From JAYWIG01 sp043789035 (lineage in GTDB: Bacteria > Pseudomonadota > Gammaproteobacteria > Burkholderiales > Burkholderiaceae_E), in the NCBI GenBank assembly GCA_043789035.1, contig JAYWIG010000056.1, forward strand, positions 1-17,720: DNA of 17,720 bases. The letters run 5' to 3'. The notes beneath the pieces were generated by a model. The model was not told the DNA's origin. It worked only from the letters and a program-made list of their open reading frames with translations, and did no database searches. Shown one piece after another: positions 7,788-14,059 of the stretch (the stretch's first letter is position 1; each line of letters opens with the position of its first letter). The position numbers and the translations under genes are program-made.

Positions 7788-8305
7788 TGTTTTTTCTCCT
7801 GGATGCGCAATGCAGTCTCTCGTTCTGTCCACTCACCCGCGGCATCTTGTACGAGTTCTTTAATTTGTACTTCGGTGTCATTCATTTTTGTAATCACCCC
7901 AAAGTTTTGACCAAGATAGTTTCCAATCTTGGCTTGGTAAACAACGTTTTCGGCCTGCAAAAGCGCAAATGCTGACTTGTTGTTAGCCAGATGGCCAACC
8001 ATGCGAATATTTTCTAACGGGAAATTTTCTAAAACTTCTCGGCGACGCTTCAAATCAGGCTGCAACGCGCCTTTATTTTTCTGTAATCTATCGAGTGCGG
8101 TAGCCAGCTTTACATTGGAAAATGGATCGACCTGAGTCGCATTTTCATAGCGGTACGGCGCGAATGCTTTGGGCTCGGTTATCTTTTCTTTTGTCGGTAC
8201 AACGGCTTTGGTTTCTTCGTCCATCCACGCTTGTAACTCAGACTGCTCCGATGAGCAGGCGGTTAGAGCAAGTAAAACCGTAACGGGGAACACTAACAAC
8301 TTCAT
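7784..8305 (-). CDS. pilP: Type IV pilus assembly lipoprotein PilP
   Basis: PilP is an inner-membrane lipoprotein that links the PilN-PilO dimer to the secretin PilQ. The 173-residue product starts with a lipoprotein signal, lipobox LTAC with Cys17. A flexible region follows, with the conserved DPFS at 60-63 and the RRREVLENFPLENIRMVG block at 87-104 that opens the C-terminal beta domain (about 95-170). This domain is known in other species to contact PilQ N-domains. The start is ATG at 8305, overlapping the pilO stop by ATGA, with a strong AGGAGG 9 bases upstream, so it should be well translated and coupled to pilO. Confidence 0.95.
   Translation of the reverse strand: MKLLVFPVTVLLALTACSSEQSELQAWMDEETKAVVPTKEKITEPKAFAPYRYENATQVDPFSNVKLATALDRLQKNKGALQPDLKRRREVLENFPLENIRMVGHLANNKSAFALLQAENVVYQAKIGNYLGQNFGVITKMNDTEVQIKELVQDAAGEWTERETALRIQEKKQ
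7796..7800 (-). promoter_or_regulatory. Strong ribosome binding site deciding the pilQ start
   Basis: AGGAG stands 8 bases before the ATG at 7785-7787 on the minus strand, inside the last codons of pilP. It fixes the pilQ start at this ATG rather than the GTG at 7832, and supports a 27-residue signal peptide. Confidence 0.8.
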
Positions 8306-9009
8306 TTCTTTGGGCCTCCTGAGGCCGGCGGAGGCGGCGGCGCTGCACCGGCTTTCTTCTTAGCGGCTTCGGCTCGTTGGGCAATGATTTCCGCGTCATC
8401 TAAATACCTAAATGTTTTAGCCGTCGTTTCGAGCGTCAGCATTCCCTTATCACTCATTTGAAGAAGCATATTATTCAACGTGACGATTCGCGGCAAGTTT
8501 GAAATGTCGCTGGTAAAAGCACCTAGGTCGTGATAACTACCGACCAATTTGATACTAATAGGCAGCTCAGCGTAGTAGTCCTTTACAACCACTGATCCGG
8601 GCTTGAAGAGCTCAAACTGCAATCCTCGGCCTATACCGGCTTGGTTGATGTCTGATAAGAGCGCATCCATTTGAGCTTTGCTCGGAAGTTGCTTTTCTAG
8701 CTGTCCAACATATTTCTCAACCTGAAGCTTTTGCTGCTTCAAAACATCCAAATTGACGGCTTGCTTAATCTTATCTTTGAACTCAGCCTTGAGTTGTTCT
8801 TCCTTTGCTCGACCAGCTTCATATTCTTCCAGTTGCCCCTGCCAATACAGGAAATAGGCAACACCAAGCAATGCGCACGCCCCCGCAATTAACAGTGCAA
8901 ATTTCGGCAAAGCTGGCCAAAGACCAGGATGTCTACCCTGCAAGCCTTGAAACTGCTTACCAAATTCACTGAAGTCGATGTTAATACTTGGGAGTTTAGG
9001 TTTTGCCAT
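8302..9009 (-). CDS. pilO: Type IV pilus inner-membrane protein PilO
   Basis: PilO is a single-pass inner-membrane protein that pairs with PilN and aligns the pilus machine between PilM in the cytoplasm and PilP/PilQ outside. Of 235 residues, 1-35 are cytoplasmic, about 36-56 form one membrane helix (FALLIAGACALLGVAYFLYW), 58-108 form a charged coiled coil, and about 110-205 form the periplasmic ferredoxin-like domain (LPSKAQMDALLSDINQAGIGRGL is typical). The end is a Lys/Ala stretch and a run of five prolines, a low-complexity tail that looks longer than usual. The start is ATG at 9009, six bases after the pilN stop, with no good Shine-Dalgarno sequence. It overlaps pilP by ATGA. Confidence 0.95.
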   Translation of the reverse strand: MAKPKLPSINIDFSEFGKQFQGLQGRHPGLWPALPKFALLIAGACALLGVAYFLYWQGQLEEYEAGRAKEEQLKAEFKDKIKQAVNLDVLKQQKLQVEKYVGQLEKQLPSKAQMDALLSDINQAGIGRGLQFELFKPGSVVVKDYYAELPISIKLVGSYHDLGAFTSDISNLPRIVTLNNMLLQMSDKGMLTLETTAKTFRYLDDAEIIAQRAEAAKKKAGAAPPPPPASGGPKK

Positions 9010-9015
9010 GGTTAC

Positions 9016-9693
9016 TTACTTCGCTTTAACCGGAGCGGGCGGAATTGTTTGCACACCTGCCAATGCCGACTTGGGCTGATCTACAGAACTCGCTTGAGCT
9101 TGAGGCCTTGGTGCATTTGGGGCAGGTGCAGGCGAACTCTTAATCAAGGTCGACAGCTGGAATTCAAAAACCTTTTTGCTTTCTTTACCGTTAGGCTGTG
9201 GTAACAGTGCCGATTTGATTTCAATCAATTCAGGACGTTCCATCCAAGGCGTATTACCTTGCAAATTACGCAACAACTCCGACACTTTCTCATTCGATTG
9301 CGCTAAGCCAACTAGGGTCAGCTTCTTCTCTTCTTGCTTAACTTGCTTAAAGAAAATCCCTTCAGGGGTGTACTTAACTAATTCATCCAAGATATGGACA
9401 GGCACAGTTCTATCACTTTGCAAGTCTTCAACCGCTTTTTGCCTAGCCTTTAATGCTTCAATTTCTTGCCGCAAAGAGGCGATTTCTTTGATCTTTGTAT
9501 CAAGATCTTCATTCTTCTTTTTGACAAATTGATTGCGTTCTTCTTGGCGACTAATTTGATTCGAGTTGTAAACGCCGACCAAAAATACGATGGCCGAAGC
9601 GATGATTGCTGTCAGTACACCTAAACCAACAAAGTCTTTTTTTCGCCTTTCACGGCGCATTTCACGGTGTGGCAGTAAATTTATGCGAATCAT
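9016..9693 (-). CDS. pilN: Type IV pilus inner-membrane protein PilN
   Basis: PilN recruits the cytoplasmic actin-like PilM through its N-terminal peptide and forms a heterodimer with PilO. The 225-residue product begins MIRINLLPHR, with the INLLP motif (4-8) that is known to dock into PilM. A basic cytoplasmic stretch (9-20) is followed by one membrane helix (about 22-43), a coiled coil (48-95) and a periplasmic domain (about 96-185). Residues 186-225 are a Pro/Ala/Ser-rich tail that is not part of the usual fold. The start is ATG at 9693, overlapping the pilM stop by ATGA, with AAGG about 8 bases upstream. Confidence 0.95.
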   Translation of the reverse strand: MIRINLLPHREMRRERRKKDFVGLGVLTAIIASAIVFLVGVYNSNQISRQEERNQFVKKKNEDLDTKIKEIASLRQEIEALKARQKAVEDLQSDRTVPVHILDELVKYTPEGIFFKQVKQEEKKLTLVGLAQSNEKVSELLRNLQGNTPWMERPELIEIKSALLPQPNGKESKKVFEFQLSTLIKSSPAPAPNAPRPQAQASSVDQPKSALAGVQTIPPAPVKAK

Positions 9694-10769
9694 GTATCAA
9701 ACCTTCTCATCGCTAATCCGCAGGCCACTAGCAATGCAGGGGCATCGAGTTTGAGTTGCTTTTCGCGAACGGTACTTGCAACCTCCATCCCTTGAAACGG
9801 GCTAACGATTTCGGTAATGACCTGGGTTCGCTCGGCGATTGCCTCGATTAACCCTGGTATCACGCTAGAGCCTCCAGCCAACAGAATTTGGTCGATTTTC
9901 GTAAAGGGCGTTGATGTAAAGAAAAACTGCAAGGAGCGCGACGCATCCCCAGCTAGCTGGTCCACAAAAGGGTTCAAGACATCATTTACAAAATTATCGG
10001 GTAAGTCGCCTGAGCGCTTTCTCACTTCAGCTTCTTCTGGCGTAAGTCCATATAGACGCACTATGTCTTGTGTCAGTTGAGCTCCGCCAAATGCTTGTTC
10101 ACGCTCGAACACTGTCTGGTCGTTTAAAAGAATTGTGAGTTTTGTTAATGTGTGCCCAATATCAAAAACGGCGATGATCTTGTCTTTGGGGCTAGTTGAT
10201 AGGAATTGGGTTGCATGATCCAAAGCACCCTTAGCAGCATACGACTCAATGTCTACAACAACTGCTTTCATTCCACACATTTCCGCGATCGATACTCGAT
10301 CAATTACTTTCTCTTTTCTGGAGGCGGCAAGCAAAACTTCTAAGTCACCTTCGGAATTAATGGCTGGGCCAATAATTTGAAAGTCTAAGTTGACCTCATC
10401 AATCGAAAATGGAATGTACTGGCTGGCTTCACTTTCAACCTGAATTTCATATTCGTCGTCACTCATTCCCATGGGCAACAGGATTTTTTTGGTAATGACC
10501 GCCGCAGCTGGCAAAGCAAGCGCTGCGTCTTTTGTCTTGATGGAGGCCTTTCGGAGGGCTCGGCTGAGCGCATCAGCTACCGCATCAGGCTTTTCGATCG
10601 CACCGTCGGTGACGGAGCCACGTTCTATAGGTTCAATGGCATAACGCTCGAGTTTCATCAAAGTAGACTGACCAGCAATCAGCTCTACCACTTTCACGGC
10701 GGAAGAACTGATATCGATACCAATTAATGGTGAACTCGACTTTTTGAATGGATTTGCCAGTTTAAACAT
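9690..10769 (-). CDS. pilM: Type IV pilus assembly ATPase-like protein PilM
   Basis: PilM is an actin/FtsA-like cytoplasmic protein that binds the PilN N terminus and couples the alignment complex to the motor side of the pilus. The 359 residues have the expected nucleotide-fold motifs: phosphate 1 GIDISSSAVKVV (17-28), phosphate 2 VFDIGHTLTKLTIL (201-214) and the adenosine loop LLAGGSSVIPG (296-306). SRKEKVIDR and the DIESYA region are also typical. The ATG at 10769 is the only suitable start; a nearby upstream ATG at 10776 is out of frame and ends after four codons. It is the first gene of the operon, divergent from mrcA, an arrangement common in beta- and gammaproteobacteria. Confidence 0.96.
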   Translation of the reverse strand: MFKLANPFKKSSSPLIGIDISSSAVKVVELIAGQSTLMKLERYAIEPIERGSVTDGAIEKPDAVADALSRALRKASIKTKDAALALPAAAVITKKILLPMGMSDDEYEIQVESEASQYIPFSIDEVNLDFQIIGPAINSEGDLEVLLAASRKEKVIDRVSIAEMCGMKAVVVDIESYAAKGALDHATQFLSTSPKDKIIAVFDIGHTLTKLTILLNDQTVFEREQAFGGAQLTQDIVRLYGLTPEEAEVRKRSGDLPDNFVNDVLNPFVDQLAGDASRSLQFFFTSTPFTKIDQILLAGGSSVIPGLIEAIAERTQVITEIVSPFQGMEVASTVREKQLKLDAPALLVACGLAMRRFDT

Positions 10770-10847
10770 CGATCATTTTCTCGGGTTAAAAACCAAAAAT
10801 CTTAGAAAAATTAATAAGTTACAGCAGGTTTTTAAGCTAATACTAGA

Positions 10848-10877
10848 ATGCTAACAACTTTCATTAGTTACTGTAAA
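10848..10877 (-). promoter_or_regulatory. Candidate sigma-70 promoter of the pilM operon
   Basis: On the minus strand TTTACA (10872-10877, 5 of 6 match to the -35 consensus) is followed after 18 bases by TAGCAT (10848-10853, 4 of 6 match to the -10). Transcription would start near 10841, giving a leader of about 70 bases before the pilM ATG. No sigma-54 element with both -24 and -12 parts was found here. The call is by eye only. Confidence 0.35.
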
Positions 10878-10900
10878 GCGTTTCGAAAAAACGCGACAGT
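10870..10900. repeat. Imperfect inverted repeat over the pilM -35
   Basis: The left half ACTGT-AAA-GCGTTT and the right half AAACGC-G-ACAGT are complementary around a five-base centre (CGAAA). The inner arms pair 6 bp and the outer arms 5 bp, with three unpaired bases on one side and one on the other. The left arm covers the proposed -35 of pilM, so a dimeric regulator bound here could block or assist transcription. No known operator is matched, and it could also fold as a hairpin in a longer RNA. Confidence 0.45.
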
Positions 10901-11144
10901 GCCAGCCCTACCGTTTAGCGCCCCGAATCAACCGCCGAACTTTTAGCGTTGCATACTGCACGTTTAACAAAATTTAAAGAATTTCGATCAACCGGATTAT
11001 TTGAGCTTTGCCAGAGGGAAAATCAGTTTGGTTCTGAGCTGGCTTAGACCAAAACTTGTCGTCGAGGCTTTTCACAAATGGTAGGGATGCCAGACTTATA
11101 GCTTCTTTAAACGCCACTGGCAGATTCAATTGTGTGACGCCAAT

Positions 11145-11172
11145 GCGACACCTACCGATTGAGACTTATAAT
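11145..11172 (+). promoter_or_regulatory. Candidate sigma-70 promoter of mrcA
   Basis: A perfect -10 box TATAAT (11167-11172) has GCGACA (11145-11150, 4 of 6 match) 16 bases upstream. The transcript would start near 11179, leaving a leader of about 30 bases with AGGG before the ATG at 11210. The box overlaps the beginning of the longest open frame, which supports the shorter mrcA start. Confidence 0.5.
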
Positions 11173-11209
11173 CGTAATATCTGTCCTTCGCGACTTTCAG
11201 GGCCTTCCC

Positions 11210-13522
11210 ATGCAATTTGCTCTTCAGCGCGGCCGCATCTGGCTAACCCTTCTTTTGCTCATCGTTGGCACCCCCCTTGTGGTGGCGATTTGCGGCGCGC
11301 TTGGATTAAGTCTGGCATTACTGTTAGCCAATGATCGTTTGCCATCAATGGACGCATTGACGGACTACAAGCCAAAGGTACCGCTGCGGATATTTACTTC
11401 CGACGGAGTTCAAATTGGTGAATTCGGCGAAGAGCGCCGAAGTCTCGTAAAAATTGCTGATGTTCCTCCTCTCATGAAGAATGCGATTTTGGCCGCCGAA
11501 GACAGCCGTTTTTTTGAGCACGGCGGTGTTGACTTTAAAGGTATTGTGAGAGCCGGACTCTCAAACGTCGTATCTGGCGGCAAAGAGCAAGGTGCCAGCA
11601 CCATCACAATGCAACTTGCCCGCAATTTTTTTCTCTCAACAGAAAAAAGTTATAGCCGCAAAATTTATGAAATTTTAGTGGCGTTGCGAATCGAAGACAG
11701 CCTAACTAAACCGCAGATTTTAGAAATCTACATCAATCAAATTTACCTAGGCAATCGATCTTACGGCTTCGCATCTGCGGCGCAAGCCTATTTTGGCAAA
11801 CCGCTAAACAAACTGTCGCCCGCCGAAGCGGCTATGTTAGCGGGCTTACCAAAAGCACCATCCCGCTTTAATCCCTTAGTAAACCCAAAGCGGGCGACCG
11901 AGCGCCAACGTTATATTTTAAATAGGATGCAAGAGGCTAATTTCATCACAAAGGCCGAACTTGACGCTGCTTTAATCGAAGTCCTAAAGTACCAACCTAC
12001 CTCGGTAGACTTTGCTCTATCTGCACCCTATGTGTCCGAAATGGCGAGGCAGTTTGCAGTAGATTTATATAAAGAAGAGGCCTACACCGCTGGCTTAACT
12101 GTCTATACAACCATTCGGTCTGAAGATCAAAAAGCCGCCAATGCAGCTGTGAAGCAAGGCGTGATTGACTATGACCGCAAATATGGCTACCGAGGGCCCG
12201 AAAGCTTTGTTACCCTTTCGACAGATGCCGCCAAGGCAGAGGAAGATGTTGAAAATGCATTGGCTGAAATTGGTGACGTTGAGGAGTTTGCGGCAGCTAT
12301 AGTTTTACAGGTCAGCCCTCGCAATGTTCAGGTAAGCCGTGGCAAAGGCAGCACTATCGACATTAGCCCTGAAGGCATGCGATTTGCGGCGAACCATCTT
12401 AGCGACAAAATGCCCGGCAATAAGCGCATTCAAAGAGGCGCTGTCATTCGTATGATCGAAAGAAAAACGGGCCAGTGGGACATTACACAACTGCCTGAAG
12501 TGCAAGCGGCAATTGTCGCCTGTGATACGTCCGACGGAGGAATTCGAGCTTTAGTTGGTGGCTTTCAATTTGATCGCAATAAGTTCAATCGGGTAACCCA
12601 ATCGATACGGCAACCGGGCTCAAGTTTTAAGCCGTTTATTTACTCAGCCGCACTTGAAAAAGGCTTCATGATGAGCACTGTCATCAATGATGCGCCAGTG
12701 ACGATCGACGCCGGCCTAACCGGTGGCGTGTCATGGGAACCTAAAAACTATGACGGTAAATTCGACGGCCCAATGCGCATGCGTACTGGCTTGGCAAAAT
12801 CTAAAAACATGGTGTCCATTCGCATCTTGCAAAACATTGGTAGCCAGTACGCGCAAGACTACATTAGCCGCTTCGGTTTCGATCCAGAAAAGAACCCGCC
12901 GTATATGACAATGGCACTCGGTGCTGGCTCAGCGACGCCTTTGCAAATGGTCGGGGCATTTTCGGTATTTGCAAACGGCGGTTTTAAAATCGAGCCATAT
13001 ATTGTTTCGAAAATTACCGATCAAGATGGCAAAGTGCTTGCCCAAGCACGCCCAAACAAGGCCGGTGACGAATCGATTCGTGCAATTGATGGGCGCAATG
13101 CTTTCATCATGGATGTCATGCTGCGCGACGTTGTCAAGGTGGGTACCGCAACCCGCGCGTTGTCTTTAAAGCGAGGCGATCTTGCCGGCAAAACTGGGAC
13201 CACAAACGACTCTCACGATGCGTGGTTTGCGGGGTATCAGCCGACCGTGGCGGCGGTCGCATGGGTTGGCTATGACCAACCTCGCAACCTTGGCGAGCGG
13301 GAAACCGGTGGCGGCCTCGCTTTACCTATTTGGATTAACTATATGGGCCGTGCGCTGAAAAACGTACCTGAGATTCAAAAAGATACTCCAACCGGGGTAG
13401 TCGGAATTTCGGGCGATTTTTTCTACTCTGAGACTCAACCGGGCCAAGGCATCGCATCCGTAGGCGTCAATATTGCGCCGCCAATCGAAAACGTCCAACA
13501 GGTACGTGATCAGGTTTTCTAA
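11210..13522 (+). CDS. mrcA: Bifunctional penicillin-binding protein 1A (class A PBP)
   Basis: This enzyme polymerises lipid II into glycan strands and cross-links the peptides in the periplasm. With the ATG at 11210 (AGGG 7 bases upstream) it has 770 residues; a longer open frame starts upstream of the promoter and is rejected. Residues about 10-40 form the N-terminal membrane anchor. The GT51 glycosyltransferase domain has AAEDSRFFEH with catalytic Glu97, GASTITMQLARN (128-139), Glu154 in RKIYEILVALRIE and the EIYINQIYLG block. An OB-like insert lies at about 320-430. The transpeptidase has the serine motif SSFK with Ser471, SKN at 531-533 and KTGTT at 661-665. All catalytic residues are present. 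It is divergent from pilM and convergent with cyaY, 23 bp away. The name ponA is also used. Confidence 0.96.
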   Translation: MQFALQRGRIWLTLLLLIVGTPLVVAICGALGLSLALLLANDRLPSMDALTDYKPKVPLRIFTSDGVQIGEFGEERRSLVKIADVPPLMKNAILAAEDSRFFEHGGVDFKGIVRAGLSNVVSGGKEQGASTITMQLARNFFLSTEKSYSRKIYEILVALRIEDSLTKPQILEIYINQIYLGNRSYGFASAAQAYFGKPLNKLSPAEAAMLAGLPKAPSRFNPLVNPKRATERQRYILNRMQEANFITKAELDAALIEVLKYQPTSVDFALSAPYVSEMARQFAVDLYKEEAYTAGLTVYTTIRSEDQKAANAAVKQGVIDYDRKYGYRGPESFVTLSTDAAKAEEDVENALAEIGDVEEFAAAIVLQVSPRNVQVSRGKGSTIDISPEGMRFAANHLSDKMPGNKRIQRGAVIRMIERKTGQWDITQLPEVQAAIVACDTSDGGIRALVGGFQFDRNKFNRVTQSIRQPGSSFKPFIYSAALEKGFMMSTVINDAPVTIDAGLTGGVSWEPKNYDGKFDGPMRMRTGLAKSKNMVSIRILQNIGSQYAQDYISRFGFDPEKNPPYMTMALGAGSATPLQMVGAFSVFANGGFKIEPYIVSKITDQDGKVLAQARPNKAGDESIRAIDGRNAFIMDVMLRDVVKVGTATRALSLKRGDLAGKTGTTNDSHDAWFAGYQPTVAAVAWVGYDQPRNLGERETGGGLALPIWINYMGRALKNVPEIQKDTPTGVVGISGDFFYSETQPGQGIASVGVNIAPPIENVQQVRDQVF

Positions 13523-13545
13523 CACCTGAGTGAATGCGACGGGGC

Positions 13546-13869
13546 TTAGGCAACAATGATTGCCTGCCCGGCCAAGGTTGATGCAATTCGAGACAGCATT
13601 GCAAAAAACTCTTCTGAGGTGCGAGTGTCCAACCACTTGCCATCAACCGAGCGGAAGTGGAACGCACCAACTTTGGCCGCCATCCATATTTCCTTCATCG
13701 GCGCTTGGCTATTGATAACGATTTTCTTGCCATCCTCGAACTCAACTTCTAATACCGGCCCTCGACGAACCGTTTCGATACCAACATCCAACGCATCGAA
13801 GCAATCTTCGATGCGACGGAACACTTGCTCTACCTGCAGACCAAAATCGGAAGACTTATCAGTCGCCAT
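13546..13869 (-). CDS. cyaY: Bacterial frataxin CyaY
   Basis: CyaY is an iron-binding cytoplasmic protein that modulates iron-sulfur cluster assembly through the IscS cysteine desulfurase. Starting at the ATG at 13869 it has 107 residues, the usual length. The first helix is acidic (Glu14, Glu21, Asp22, Asp26, Asp28), matching the iron-binding ridge of the family. The beta sheet holds EVEFEDGKKIVINSQAP followed by the conserved KEIWMAAK and GAFHF. A GTG at 13881 would add four residues; neither start has a clear ribosome binding site. It is back to back with the lptM-type gene with only 24 bp between them, the same neighbourhood as cyaY-yifL in enterobacteria and cyaY-lysA in betaproteobacteria. 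Confidence 0.93.
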   Translation of the reverse strand: MATDKSSDFGLQVEQVFRRIEDCFDALDVGIETVRRGPVLEVEFEDGKKIVINSQAPMKEIWMAAKVGAFHFRSVDGKWLDTRTSEEFFAMLSRIASTLAGQAIIVA

Positions 13870-13881
13870 AAGGAAAACCAC

Positions 13882-13887
13882 TAAAAT
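13882..13887 (+). promoter_or_regulatory. Candidate -10 box for a possibly leaderless lptM-lysA transcript
   Basis: TAAAAT (5 of 6 match to TATAAT) ends 6 bases before the ATG at 13894, so a start about 7 bases downstream would fall on the A of the ATG. No convincing -35 is present at 16-19 bases, and no Shine-Dalgarno sequence precedes the ATG. It lies in the 24-bp gap between the divergent starts of cyaY and the small lipoprotein gene. Confidence 0.3.
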
Positions 13888-13893
13888 GTGTGA

Positions 13894-14052
13894 ATGAAAT
13901 TAACACCCATTGTAGTGGCGCTTTTGCTTGCGTCGGCATTAATCGTTGGCTGCGGTCAACGAGGCCCCTTAGTTAGAGCAAAGCCGCCCGAGCCGATTCA
14001 AAAGCCGGAAACAAAAACGCCTGACCAACCTACTCAAATGCGCACTCAATAG
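13894..14052 (+). CDS. lptM: Small LptM-type (YifL-like) outer-membrane lipoprotein
   Basis: This 52-residue gene is too short for most long-frame scans. It encodes a basic start, a hydrophobic helix and the lipobox IVGC with Cys20, followed directly by GQRGPL. That matches the C-G-x-[KR]-G-P-L signature of the LptM/YifL family, whose E. coli member helps LptD-LptE, the LPS translocon, to assemble at the outer membrane. The mature part is only about 33 residues and rich in Pro, Lys and Thr, so it is likely disordered past the first residues. It is 7 bp upstream of lysA in the same direction and probably cotranscribed with it. The placement beside cyaY and a lysine-pathway gene mirrors cyaY-yifL-dapF in enterobacteria. 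No ribosome binding site is visible. Confidence 0.88.
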   Translation: MKLTPIVVALLLASALIVGCGQRGPLVRAKPPEPIQKPETKTPDQPTQMRTQ

Positions 14053-14059
14053 AAAACTT

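Larger units (their letters stand above)
10770..11209. other. Divergent control region between pilM and mrcA (440 bp)
   Basis: No convincing gene lies here. It is A/T-richer near pilM and should hold the promoters of both the pil operon and mrcA, annotated separately. Beyond these I see an imperfect inverted repeat at 10870-10900 and the 8-mer ATCAACCG repeated at 10927-10934 and 10987-10994, exactly 60 bp apart. The middle, about 10905-11140, shows no clear terminator or RNA-like structure by eye. Confidence 0.7.

Noticed and set aside
7788..7832. Longer pilQ start from GTG at 7832
   Set aside because: It would place polar residues before the signal peptide; the ATG at 7787 has a perfect AGGAG.
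10884..10904. Sigma-54 type promoter for pilM (TGGCAC on the minus strand at 10899-10904)
   Set aside because: The -12 part is absent: the bases at the right distance read CGTTT rather than TTGC.
11159..11209. Longer mrcA start (17 extra codons)
   Set aside because: It starts before and overlaps the TATAAT box, and the ATG at 11210 has AGGG upstream and a normal class A PBP N terminus.
11056..11334. 92-codon plus-strand frame across the mrcA promoter and start
   Set aside because: It overlaps the promoter and the first 125 bases of mrcA in another frame and resembles no known family.
13510..13529. Hairpin TCAGGT / ACCTGA across the mrcA stop as a terminator
   Set aside because: The stem is only 6 bp with an 8-base loop, has low G/C content and no T tract on either strand.
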